In this document: piece by piece, positions 1 to 7,768 of the stretch
Layout of the letters: every line of letters starts with the position of its first letter
Position numbering within the stretch: position 1 is the stretch's first letter
Assembly: GCF_004138325.1 (NCBI RefSeq)
Contig: NZ_SBLB01000009.1
Location: forward strand, 1-64,000
DNA length: 64,000 nt
Source: Spirosoma sordidisoli
GTDB lineage: Bacteria; Bacteroidota; Bacteroidia; Cytophagales; Spirosomataceae
Direction of reading: 5' to 3'
Notes under the pieces: generated by a model
Databases searched by the model: none
What the model saw: only the letters and a program-made list of their open reading frames with translations
Told to the model about the DNA's origin: nothing
Position numbers and translations under genes: made by a program

Positions 1-300
1 CTAAAGTGCCCTCCACATTCTCGTACCAAATGACTTACATATCCGTACCAAATGACTTACATCCGGTACCAAATGACTTACATTCTCGTACCAAACGACT
101 TACATATCCGTACCAAACGACTTACATCCGGTACCAAATGACTTACATTCTCGTACCAAACGACTTACATATCCGTACCAAACGACTTACATAATTAGCT
201 TATAAAAACCTGATAGTCAACAGGTTAGGCGGGGTCTAAAAATATATTAAAAATAGAAAAAATAGTATCTAAAAATAATAGAAAAAACACACTCTAAAAA
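1..300. other. Candidate plasmid replication origin (iterons plus AT-rich block)
   Basis: Eight iterons (23-192) are followed by a small inverted repeat (AACCTG 207-212, CAGGTT 221-226) and a strongly A/T-rich stretch at about 233-300. Direct repeats next to an AT-rich unwinding region are the usual layout of an iteron origin bound by a Rep protein, and a parA/parB pair sits next to it. No Rep initiator gene is in the window; on a circular replicon it could lie just before position 1. The origin call is inferred from layout. No DnaA box was recognised. Confidence 0.6.
23..192 (+). repeat. Eight iterons, 18-bp core, about 21.7-bp period
   Basis: The core GTACCAAAYGACTTACAT occurs at 23, 45, 66, 88, 110, 131, 153 and 175. 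Only the Y (T or C) varies. Start-to-start distances are 22, 21, 22, 22, 21, 22, 22. The short spacers cycle through three kinds (ending CTC, TCC, TCCG), so three iterons form a 65-bp higher-order unit. The spacing is close to two helical turns, placing all sites on one DNA face. A short open frame through the repeats is only a by-product of them. Confidence 0.93.
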
Positions 301-338
301 AACACCCACCTGCCGCAAGACTGGGTGGGTGTTTTTTT
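296..338 (-). terminator. Bidirectional rho-independent terminator after parB
   Basis: The arms AACACCCACC (301-310) and GGTGGGTGTT (324-333) are perfectly complementary. They are extended by an A run on the left and a T run on the right, with a 13-nt loop. U-tracts exist on both strands, so it can stop parB transcripts and also insulate the origin from the other side. Confidence 0.85.
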
Positions 339-411
339 CTTTTTTCAAATTTTAAACTTTCCTTTTACCGCTCTTCCACTTTTCCCTTAACCCCCTGTTG
401 CGGCCGCCCCC

Positions 412-1401
412 TTATAGGTTTTTCGCCCTCTCTCCTGAATGGTTTTCAACAAGCGTCTTTTTAAGCATCGCGGCACAGTCAATGATCTGATCGCAGATAC
501 CTATTTCATCGGCACCGGTAGCGGTCAGTGAAGCTAGTAAGGAGTGTAACCGTTTGCGTAGTGCGGCCGGTTTGGCTGGTTTGCTCATCTGACGCCCGAT
601 AGATACCGAAGCTGGCTTGTCTGCCGCAACGAGTTGATCAGACCCGGTCAACAAACTGTCGATGGAAGTGAGGCTACCAGCTGGTATATCACTTTTTGCC
701 AGTTGTTGTATCACCGACTTGCTTACCGAGACACTACCGGCCAGAATAGAAGCTTTCAGGGCAGGAGCCAGTTTGTCCATGCCTGCGGCAAATTCGGCAT
801 CGCGTTTAATCGTCTTTTCGTTGACGTTGTACTGTTTGGCTATCTTCTGGGCGGTCGATTCGGCTTTTGCCTCCGGGTTCGAAGCCGTGTCGATAAAGTC
901 GGCTGAAGCATATGGGACATTTTGTCCTTTATGGTTGTCCCGTTTGTATTTGCCCCGTGTCCCGCGTTCATCGAGGTAGCGTAAGCCGCGAAAATAGGCG
1001 GTCTGTTCCGGGGTCAGGTTCCGGCGTCCCAGCTGATTTTCGATCATGAAGCTCCTGACCTCATCCATGCCCGAGAAGGAGACCAGGTTAACCCGAAAAT
1101 CGATGCCGAAACGCTGACAGATGCCGTATCGATTGTGGCCGTCTACCAGCACATATACCGGGCTTATATCGTCCGAACCGGCCAGGCTACCCTCGGTTGT
1201 TTCCCATACCAGCAGCGCTTCCCGACAGCCGTCTTTCCGAATGTTGTTTTCCAGCTGGGCCTGTTCGTCGGGGAGGAGTGGGGGGATGAAGGCCTGTAGC
1301 TCGGGCAATACCCGGATGTTTCGACGAATGTCTTCGTGCCGGAGCAGGCTCTGATCTTTTATGATTTTCTTCGTGCTCAGCGATTCCATGTATTTTTTCA
1401 T
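412..1401 (-). CDS. parB: ParB-like partition protein
   Basis: 329 aa. It is predicted to bind a centromere-like site and work with the adjacent ParA in partitioning the replicon. A ParB/Srx-type N-terminal domain is visible with the motif DGHNR (87-91) inside VLVDGHNRYGIC. A helix-turn-helix-like segment lies around 180-210 (AQKIAKQYNVNEKTIKRD). A basic, Lys/Ser/Ala-rich linker precedes a C-terminal region that may dimerise. The ATG start lies 12 bp after the parA stop, so the two are co-transcribed. The N-terminal domain resembles plasmid ParB/RepB proteins more than the chromosomal type. No parS site was identified. Confidence 0.85.
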   Translation of the reverse strand: MKKYMESLSTKKIIKDQSLLRHEDIRRNIRVLPELQAFIPPLLPDEQAQLENNIRKDGCREALLVWETTEGSLAGSDDISPVYVLVDGHNRYGICQRFGIDFRVNLVSFSGMDEVRSFMIENQLGRRNLTPEQTAYFRGLRYLDERGTRGKYKRDNHKGQNVPYASADFIDTASNPEAKAESTAQKIAKQYNVNEKTIKRDAEFAAGMDKLAPALKASILAGSVSVSKSVIQQLAKSDIPAGSLTSIDSLLTGSDQLVAADKPASVSIGRQMSKPAKPAALRKRLHSLLASLTATGADEIGICDQIIDCAAMLKKTLVENHSGERAKNL

Positions 1402-1413
1402 ACCGGGTGCAGT

Positions 1414-2373
1414 TTAGGCGGTAAGCAGTTGAGGAGCTGGCTGAGTGAATTCGTGGGCCAATTTTAAATAATCCTGAGCGCCGTGTGATTCTTTAGCGTA
1501 GGTGAACACATCACGTTGCGCTACCTGCGACTCTTTCAACGATACATTCAGCCGGATTTCAGTCTTGAATATCCGGAAGTTACTCAGGTTGGTATGGACG
1601 TACTCAATCATGTCGCGGTGCAGCTTCAGCCGTCGGTCAACCATGGTCAGTACGATACCTTCCACCGTCAGTTCGTGGTTGATGCGGTCGCGGACCTGGG
1701 TGATGCGGTCAATCAGGCTGTTTATGCCTTTCAGCGCCGACACCTCGGGCTGGAGCGTTACCAGACACGACTGTGACGCAACCAGGGCCGAGTTGGTAAA
1801 AATGTTGAGCGCCGGCGGACAGTCGATGAGAATGTAATCGTACTCCGATCGGAGGGGAGAGATCGCGTTCCGAAGCTGATTGACGCCCCCGACTACCTGT
1901 ACCAGCTCGAGATCGGCATAGGCCAGCTCCAGATCGCTCGGCGACAGATCGTACCGTTCGCCGATGTTGAGAATGGGTAAGGGTTCATTGTCGAGCAGGG
2001 CGTGTTTAACCTGTTTTTCGGGTTCGTCGACCCCCAGCGCCTGAGACAGGTTGCCCTGCGAATCCATGTCGATCAGCAACACGCGGTAGTTCATCCGCGA
2101 CAGGGCCCTGCCCAGGTTCAGCGTCGTCGTCGTTTTACCAACCCCCCCTTTGTGATTGACTACCGAAATGACTCTGGCTTTAGGCTGGTTCTGATACCCA
2201 TATCGAATCAGGACCGGGAACAGGGCGCCGAGGTGTTTTACGTTCAAAACCCGATCGCCAGCCACGGCTTTCAGCAGCGTGCTGGCCGGCAATCCGGCTT
2301 CCTTTTCTAATACAGAAGCTGACAGCGCCGGGTTTCTGCGCAGAAACTGAACAGCCTGTTCGTGAGTGATCAT
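1414..2373 (-). CDS. parA: ParA-family partition ATPase with N-terminal HTH region
   Basis: 319 aa, P-loop partition ATPase that drives replicon segregation with ParB. Residues 1-65 form a helical region resembling the DNA-binding domain of type Ia ParA proteins. The deviant Walker A KGGVGKTT is at 75-82, the A' motif IDMDSQGN at 101-108, and Walker B LIDCPP near 180. The N-terminal extension is the kind that autoregulates the par operon, which agrees with the palindrome in the promoter upstream (2428-2443). The first gene of the parA-parB operon; it starts at ATG 2373. A stand-alone chromosomal Soj protein would lack this extension. Confidence 0.92.
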   Translation of the reverse strand: MITHEQAVQFLRRNPALSASVLEKEAGLPASTLLKAVAGDRVLNVKHLGALFPVLIRYGYQNQPKARVISVVNHKGGVGKTTTTLNLGRALSRMNYRVLLIDMDSQGNLSQALGVDEPEKQVKHALLDNEPLPILNIGERYDLSPSDLELAYADLELVQVVGGVNQLRNAISPLRSEYDYILIDCPPALNIFTNSALVASQSCLVTLQPEVSALKGINSLIDRITQVRDRINHELTVEGIVLTMVDRRLKLHRDMIEYVHTNLSNFRIFKTEIRLNVSLKESQVAQRDVFTYAKESHGAQDYLKLAHEFTQPAPQLLTA

Positions 2374-2411
2374 GGTAATGTGTAGAGTTTAGAATTGTCT
2401 TATAATTAGGG

Positions 2412-2446
2412 CAAAAGTATATCTTATGTCTTAATTTTAAGACAAA
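2412..2446 (-). promoter_or_regulatory. parAB promoter with internal palindromic operator
   Basis: On the minus strand TACTTTTG (2412-2419) fits the Bacteroidetes -7 box TAnnTTTG exactly, and TTTG (2443-2446) lies 23 nt upstream as a -33 box. Between them is the inverted repeat GTCTTAA-TT-TTAAGAC (2428-2443). Another GTCTTA half-site is at 2397-2402, between promoter and start. A protein on this palindrome would block the promoter. ParA or the neighbouring HTH protein is the likely ligand (inference). Confidence 0.65.
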
Positions 2447-2532
2447 CCAAACTATTTTTAGAAGAATTAGCTTAAAAAATGAGGGAGAGGGACGCGTTGT
2501 GTTCGTTTTCTGGCCCTGAATAGAAAAATACC

Positions 2533-2886
2533 CTAGTTGATGGGTGGGAAATCAGAGTCCACTTCGGTACGGCTGTGGTCAACAGCGGATTGCTCAGTTG
2601 GAGCGTCAACGGCCTGTTGAACCGTTAAACCGCGAACATAGGTCATATAACAGAGCGACATCACCTTTTCGGGGGGAAGCCCGAAATAGGTAGCGAAGTT
2701 GTGCATATGTTCCAGCGAGATGCCGTTCAGGTGCTGCTGCTTCAGCTTGTACCAGTTGGAACGGCCAACACCAAACGCTTCGATCACTCTGCTTTGCTTG
2801 ATACCCATGACATCGATAAACTCGAAAAGATCACGGTAGAGTGGGGGAGCGACTGTGTCAAACTTTTTGCCAACAGGAGTGGCCAT
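2533..2886 (-). CDS. Small XRE-like HTH protein
   Basis: 117 aa from ATG 2886; a longer reading would need a TTG at 2910 and adds eight residues. Residues about 15-70 have the shape of a Cro/C1-type helix-turn-helix: the segment IKQSRVIEAFGVGRSNWYKLK carries the turn, followed by a helix ending HNFATYFGLPPEKV. The C-terminus is acidic and probably disordered. The gene lies 146 bp upstream of the par promoter in the same orientation and may regulate replication or partition genes. The family was not identified precisely. Confidence 0.7.
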   Translation of the reverse strand: MATPVGKKFDTVAPPLYRDLFEFIDVMGIKQSRVIEAFGVGRSNWYKLKQQHLNGISLEHMHNFATYFGLPPEKVMSLCYMTYVRGLTVQQAVDAPTEQSAVDHSRTEVDSDFPPIN

Positions 2887-3205
2887 AGGAGCGATGATAA
2901 AGGTAAACAACGAATGAACGCTGAAATATAGGCCTAATTTACAAAAACTGGCTGGTCGAAGGCGGCAAGGGGACGGAAACGTTAGCGAATGTACGGGCAG
3001 GAAATTATTCGGTCGGATCGGGACGGATGAAATACACCGGAACTACAGAGCAGATCGACCCGGCCTTACCAACGTCGCCCGGGCGAACGGCCAGAGGGCT
3101 ATTCACCCAGAAGGAGAGCAGCAGTCGGTTGTACGATAATAAGTTGCGAGTTTGCCTACTAATTTAATGGCTCTTCCTGAAAAAAATACTTTCTTTACCT
3201 GAAGC
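2887..3205. other. Intergenic stretch, no gene seen
   Basis: Separates the minus-strand par region from plus-strand genes. It holds a perfect 12-bp palindrome TCGCCCGGGCGA at 3075-3086, which is GC-rich and may be chance. No coding frame with convincing composition and no clear promoter box were found. Confidence 0.5.
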
Positions 3206-3589
3206 ATGGGAAAAAGCGGACTAGACATACAGCAATCAGTAAAATGGATAGGTGGCCTCCTGGCAGCCTGGCTGTTGCTGTTGTTGCCTGTTCGGGCTGC
3301 TGACTTGCCGGCTGTCAGCGAACAGGCCTTTTTGACTACCGCTTCGTCCGAAAACTGGGATACTGATTCCGATTATTCTTCCTCGGCCTACCACGACCAC
3401 CGGATTGCGGTTGTGAGCCCCAGGGCCGGTTTTTCGTTTCTGCCATCCGTCGTTTTCCTGCCCAGCCTATTCTCGGCTTTCTGTCGTACACTCTGTATTG
3501 AGCTGCTCGGTCAGTCGGGTGATTCGTATTTCTGGTTCGGCTTCCTCAGACCGATTTTTGAACACCAGATTGCGATTAACGCGCCCTGA
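3206..3589 (+). CDS. Hypothetical small secreted protein
   Basis: 127 aa, not recognised. Residues 12-32 form a hydrophobic segment (WIGGLLAAWLLLLLP) ending in VRAAD, a plausible signal peptide cleaved after Ala. The mature part starts with an acidic Ser/Asp-rich stretch (about 45-60), then a hydrophobic segment around residues 75-95 (FSFLPSVVFLPSLFSAF). Start ATG 3206. It lies 328 bp before the YitT gene and is separated from it by non-coding DNA. It could be an exported or membrane-anchored protein. The existence of the gene is moderately supported by length and signal peptide alone. Confidence 0.5.
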   Translation: MGKSGLDIQQSVKWIGGLLAAWLLLLLPVRAADLPAVSEQAFLTTASSENWDTDSDYSSSAYHDHRIAVVSPRAGFSFLPSVVFLPSLFSAFCRTLCIELLGQSGDSYFWFGFLRPIFEHQIAINAP

Positions 3590-3916
3590 TCCGCCGGGGT
3601 CTTCTTCATTACCGGTTGTCTGGGTAGGTATCACCGCAAACGGTATCGGCTTCCTGGACCACGTGCATCAATCCGTAGACCTGAAAAGGTTCGGTTCGTC
3701 AGGCCCATCAGGGGCATAGCTGACCCGACACCTCCGGTAGAATACCCCACCGCCAATTGTGTGGGATAGGCGTGTGCATACCCCCATTTCTCGTCAAAGG
3801 GAGGCTGCATCAGTTCCCCGCATGTTTCCCGTATCCTGTTTTGATGGGGTGAGCCCGGCTCGTGCGCTCATTCCCCGATCTGTATCCATTGATCCATACT
3901 AATTGATTTTCTTCAT
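3590..3916. other. Intergenic stretch, nothing recognised
   Basis: No convincing gene, repeat or exact TAnnTTTG box found here. It is the upstream region of the YitT-family gene and must contain its promoter. Confidence 0.4.
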
Positions 3917-4807
3917 ATGATTACTCAAACTGCTTCTATAGATTCTTCACAATCTCATGTTCAACGGCTTAAAGATCTGGCCCTGCTGTGCGCCGGTGTG
4001 CTTTGTGCCGGTATGGGCCTGAAGGGATTTCTGTTACCAAACGATTTCATCGATGGCGGGGCCATGGGCATCTCGCTGCTCCTCGAAATAACGACGGGTG
4101 TGGAGCTGGCGTTGCTGGTGGTCCTGGTCAACCTGCCGTTCATCTGGATGGGCTATCGGCAGATTTCGACCGGGTTTGCCATACGAACCGTTATCGCCAT
4201 CGGCCTGCTGGCTCTTTGCCTGGTGGTGGTTCCGTATCCCGTCGTAACCACGGATAAGCTGCTGATATCGGTTTTTGGCGGTTTTTTCCTCGGAGCCGGC
4301 ATCGGATTGGCCATTCGGGGTGGGGGGGTGCTGGATGGCACGGAGGTTCTCGCCATCTGGATAAGTCGCCGGTCGTCGCTGACCGTTGGCGATGTTATCA
4401 TGGTCATCAACGTGCTGGTATTTGGAGCCGCGGCCATGCTGCTGACCGTAGAAACGGCGCTTTATGCCATGCTGACCTACCTGGCTGCTTCCAAAACCGT
4501 CGACTTTCTGATCCACGGTATCGAGGAATACACGGCCGTGATCATCATATCGGATTATCATGAGGTGATCCGCGAAATGGTTACCCAGGAGCTGGGGCGG
4601 GGCATTACCGTTTTCAAGGGCGAAAAAGGGTACGGCAAGCGGGGACTTCAACAAAATGACACCAATATTCTTTATGTAATAGTAACCCGCCTGGAGTTGA
4701 CCCGCCTGAAAGACAGAATTGAGCGTATTGATGCCAATGCGTTCATTGTCAATCATGGGGTTGATGATACCAAAGGCGGAATGGTTAAGGGGCGGCCCCT
4801 GCATTAG
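3917..4807 (+). CDS. YitT-family membrane protein (DUF2179 C-terminal domain)
   Basis: 296 aa integral membrane protein of unknown transport role. An N-terminal YitT_membrane domain with about five to six helices spans residues 18-205, including the family-like stretch GAGIGLAIRGGGVLDGTEVLAIW (about 128-150). A soluble DUF2179 domain (about 208-288) contains TVFKGEKGYGKRG and the ending VNHGVDDTKGGM. Length matches the family (about 280-300). The antiporter gene starts 33 bp downstream on the same strand, so the two are probably co-transcribed. The family is known; substrate is not. Confidence 0.9.
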   Translation: MITQTASIDSSQSHVQRLKDLALLCAGVLCAGMGLKGFLLPNDFIDGGAMGISLLLEITTGVELALLVVLVNLPFIWMGYRQISTGFAIRTVIAIGLLALCLVVVPYPVVTTDKLLISVFGGFFLGAGIGLAIRGGGVLDGTEVLAIWISRRSSLTVGDVIMVINVLVFGAAAMLLTVETALYAMLTYLAASKTVDFLIHGIEEYTAVIIISDYHEVIREMVTQELGRGITVFKGEKGYGKRGLQQNDTNILYVIVTRLELTRLKDRIERIDANAFIVNHGVDDTKGGMVKGRPLH

Positions 4808-4840
4808 TGGCTGCATCGACACATTTTCTCCGAGCGAATA

Positions 4841-6103
4841 ATGCTTTCATACAACTATGATTTATGGCTGGTAATCCTGGCTGTCGCCATATTGGCGGTA
4901 GCCTGGTTACCATCCCTGTTAAAAGATTATCCGCTGTCGTACCCGATTTTGTTTGTAGTGGCGGGCTGGCTGTTGTATAAGCTTCCGTTGCCGCTGCCCG
5001 ATCCATCGCCCATGCTGCATCCTGAGCTGACGACCCGGCTAACGGAACTCTGCGTCATCGTAGCACTGACGGGTACGGGCCTGAAAATAGATCGGCGGTT
5101 CAGCTGGCGCGGCTGGCGTTTACCAATCCGGCTGGTCTGGCTTACGATGGTGGTAACGATTATCGTATTCGCCTGGATCGCGGCCGACTGGGCCGGGTGG
5201 CCATTGGCTTCTGCGATTCTGCTGGCGGGTGGACTGGCTCCCACGGATCCGGTACTGGCGGGCGACATTCAGGTGGGTGACCCGAACGAAGGGAAAGAAG
5301 ATTCGGTGCGGTTTGCGCTGACGGCCGAGGCCGGTTTGAATGACGGCATGGCGTTTCCGTTTGTTTTTCTGGCCATTGCGATTGCTAAGGCGGGGTCGCT
5401 ATCCTCGGCAATGATTACCGAGTGGGCACTGTACGATATTGGGCTTCGGGTCGGCGTGGGGGTGTTGGGCGGGTGGCTTTCGGGCCGGCTGCTGTCTTAC
5501 CTGATCTTCGGATTACCTCAGCGGATCAGCATCAAAACAACGGCCTACGGCTTTGTGGCCCTGGCCGTGACGCTGATCAGCTATGGCCTTACGGAACTGG
5601 TGCATGGCTACGGATTTCTGGCCGTTTTTGTGGCGGCCATCACTATCCGGAGCCACGAACGAACCCACGAGTACCACACCTACATGCACGCGTTCTCCGA
5701 TCAGATTGAGCGGCTGCTGATTGCGGTTTTGCTGTTGCTGTTCGGAGGAACCATAGCCGAAGGGTTGCTGGATTCGTTGACCTGGCGGGATGCGCTCCTG
5801 GGCGCGGGTCTCGTACTGATTATCCGTCCGCTCGGTGGCTGGCTGACCCTGGGCAACACCGGGGCTACTGGCCTGAAACGATGGATCATAGCCAGTTTCG
5901 GGATTCGGGGTATCGGTTCTTTGTTTTATATCGCATTCGCGCTCCAGCAGGTATCTTTCGACCAGCCGGAGCGGATATGGGCGCTGACGGGATGGACAAT
6001 CCTGCTCTCGGTTTTTCTGCACGGCATCTTGTCTACCCCCGCCATGAACCGATTGGATCGGCGCAACGCAGGCCCGGTCGTGGTGACCGATCCGGCCGAA
6101 TGA
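4841..6103 (+). CDS. CPA1-family cation/proton antiporter (NhaP-like)
   Basis: 420 aa with about 12 predicted membrane helices. Predicted to exchange Na+ or K+ for H+ across the inner membrane. The family signature TDP is at 135-137 (GGLAPTDPVLAGDIQVG), and AEAGLNDGMAFPF (162-174) contains the Asn-Asp pair (167-168) typical of electroneutral CPA1 exchangers. The protein ends soon after the last helix, without the long cytoplasmic domain of some NhaP proteins. It follows the YitT gene by 33 bp. The cation is not predictable from sequence. Confidence 0.9.
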   Translation: MLSYNYDLWLVILAVAILAVAWLPSLLKDYPLSYPILFVVAGWLLYKLPLPLPDPSPMLHPELTTRLTELCVIVALTGTGLKIDRRFSWRGWRLPIRLVWLTMVVTIIVFAWIAADWAGWPLASAILLAGGLAPTDPVLAGDIQVGDPNEGKEDSVRFALTAEAGLNDGMAFPFVFLAIAIAKAGSLSSAMITEWALYDIGLRVGVGVLGGWLSGRLLSYLIFGLPQRISIKTTAYGFVALAVTLISYGLTELVHGYGFLAVFVAAITIRSHERTHEYHTYMHAFSDQIERLLIAVLLLLFGGTIAEGLLDSLTWRDALLGAGLVLIIRPLGGWLTLGNTGATGLKRWIIASFGIRGIGSLFYIAFALQQVSFDQPERIWALTGWTILLSVFLHGILSTPAMNRLDRRNAGPVVVTDPAE

Positions 6104-6110
6104 TCCGGTT

Positions 6111-6923
6111 TTAGTTCCCCCCGTTTCCGACGGTCAGGAACTCGATCATGCATCGGTTCACATCGGCGGTATGCTGGTCAGGCTCCGTATACCGGGAGGC
6201 AATCTCCCGAAACGAGGCATTCGGTAGTGCGTTCGCCCAGGTCGTGGCCATAGCCACGGGGTGAAGCGGGTCATCCGGAGAACCCATAACCAGCGTAGGC
6301 AGAGCGAGCCGCGACACCTCCGCCCAATCCTGTATGGGCGCGCTATTGACGATTTCTACCAGTGTGCGGGCAGTCAGTGGTGGGTCGGGTCGGTTCAACT
6401 GACCCATTATTGAATCTGCACAGGCCGGGTTTTTGGCCTGAAGGGTAAGAAATGGCTCATCCTGCAGCAACCACGCTCGGGTCGCGAGGGTGTCATGACC
6501 GGATTCCAGCCGTTTCCCGAGTCGATACAGGATCATCAGTGGCGAAGGCAGGGGCTGGTCTACCCAGGCGGGCCGCAGCAGCACCAGGCTCCGAATCTGA
6601 TCCGGACGGTTCAGCGCGTATCGAATGGCGATGCCGGCTCCCATCGATAGGCCGCCCAACACAACAGGGCCCGTTATCTGACCTTCCTGAGTCAGTTGAT
6701 CCAGCCAATCGGCCACCGCCTGAGCAAATGAATCGAAGGAGCAGGGTGTGGTTGGTAACCAGCGGGCGTCGCCATGCCCCGGCAGATCAGGGACAAGAAG
6801 TTGATAACCGGGAATTGGCTGCAGTAGCGATGGCCATTGTTGCCGGTTACCCCCCAGGCCATGCAGCAGTACCAGCGGCTGCCCCTGGCCAAGGTTTGTG
6901 TAGGGAAGTAGGGGATAGGTCAT
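6111..6923 (-). CDS. Alpha/beta hydrolase
   Basis: 270 aa cytoplasmic alpha/beta-fold hydrolase; substrate unknown. Visible are the oxyanion strand LVLLHGLGG (18-25), the nucleophile elbow GGLSMGAG with Ser93, the acid region GSPDDP with Asp217 or Asp218, and His251 in PDQHTAD. The cap region is short. The last gene of a minus-strand operon; it starts 17 bp after the sugar isomerase-like gene. It converges with the antiporter gene, with 7 bp between stops. The neighbours suggest action on a sugar- or polyol-derived ester or lactone (inference only). Confidence 0.85.
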   Translation of the reverse strand: MTYPLLPYTNLGQGQPLVLLHGLGGNRQQWPSLLQPIPGYQLLVPDLPGHGDARWLPTTPCSFDSFAQAVADWLDQLTQEGQITGPVVLGGLSMGAGIAIRYALNRPDQIRSLVLLRPAWVDQPLPSPLMILYRLGKRLESGHDTLATRAWLLQDEPFLTLQAKNPACADSIMGQLNRPDPPLTARTLVEIVNSAPIQDWAEVSRLALPTLVMGSPDDPLHPVAMATTWANALPNASFREIASRYTEPDQHTADVNRCMIEFLTVGNGGN

Positions 6924-6940
6924 TTCGTTTGCAACAAGCG

Positions 6941-7768
6941 CTAGGTCTGGTGTAGGAGTTCCCGGATAAAGGCAACGCTGGTACTTACTTCGGCCGCGGA
7001 TAAGCCGTGCAGGATTAGATTGCCCCGGTAGTCGATGGCCCGTAACCCCTGAATAAAGTCATTGTAAGGGAGCCGACCTGTACCGGCCGCCACAACCTGC
7101 CCCGATGCATCCCGATCTTTGGCATGGACTGACCGGATGGCGTCACCCAGCTGATCGAGACCACGGGCAATCCGTTGACGAACAACCGCAAGGGGCTCGT
7201 GTTCAAAAAGATTTGCCGGGTCAAAAATGATTCGCAGCCGGGGTGAACGAACCTCCTTCAGCAACTGAGCGGCTTTTTCGACGGTATTGATAACGTTGGC
7301 GGTCTCTGGCTCAATACCCAGGTAAAGATCATAGTGCTCGGCCAGCTCCAGCGCCTTGTCCAGCGATTGGCGCAGATCGTACCAGGCGTCCGGCCGATCA
7401 TTGTCCGGATGGGCTGTCCACATATCGGTCTGGTGCCGGGTTCCGGTACAGAGTGTAAGCAGATTGGTACCGAGCCATGAGCACTGGGCGGCAATAACCC
7501 ACAACTGACGCAAGCCGTTAACCCGCACCGACCGATCGGGGTGGATCATGTTGAACGTACCCGAAACGGCTTCGAGCGTTACCGGCGACTGAGCCAGCGC
7601 CTGCTGGATGAAAAAGCGGGCAGACGCATCGACAGCATCGGGCATGGACGGCAGTCCCGCGCAGGAAAAATTAAACTGAATGCGGCTCAGCCCGTGGTCC
7701 TCGACGGTCCGTAGCACGTCGGGCAGGGGCCCGGCAAACGTTTTGGCGAAGATGCCTACCTCCATCAT
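6941..7768 (-). CDS. Sugar phosphate isomerase/epimerase-family protein
   Basis: 275 aa TIM-barrel protein of the xylose isomerase-like family. Conserved patterns are present: HPD in MIHPDRSV, GIEPETANV with a metal-binding Glu, IIFDPANLF, and VHAKDRDASGQVVAAGTG with a His/Lys/Asp cluster, followed by NLILHGLS at the position of the last metal Glu (here His). The start ATG overlaps the stop of the oxidoreductase gene by 4 bp, so translation is coupled. The pair Gfo/Idh/MocA dehydrogenase plus this isomerase is typical of inositol or rare-sugar pathways; the substrate is not known. Confidence 0.85.
   Translation of the reverse strand: MMEVGIFAKTFAGPLPDVLRTVEDHGLSRIQFNFSCAGLPSMPDAVDASARFFIQQALAQSPVTLEAVSGTFNMIHPDRSVRVNGLRQLWVIAAQCSWLGTNLLTLCTGTRHQTDMWTAHPDNDRPDAWYDLRQSLDKALELAEHYDLYLGIEPETANVINTVEKAAQLLKEVRSPRLRIIFDPANLFEHEPLAVVRQRIARGLDQLGDAIRSVHAKDRDASGQVVAAGTGRLPYNDFIQGLRAIDYRGNLILHGLSAAEVSTSVAFIRELLHQT

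Noticed and set aside
6..194. 62-codon open frame through the iterons
   Set aside because: It only translates the direct repeats; the repeat length changes (21/22 bp) and content show a DNA-binding array and not a protein.
3075..3086. TCGCCCGGGCGA as a parS site
   Set aside because: Single 12-bp GC-rich palindrome, no second copy near parAB and no similarity to known parS sequences; chance is likely in this composition.
3498..3719. 73-codon frame overlapping the small secreted protein gene
   Set aside because: Overlaps most of the C-terminal part of the better supported gene in another frame and has no start signal or family likeness.
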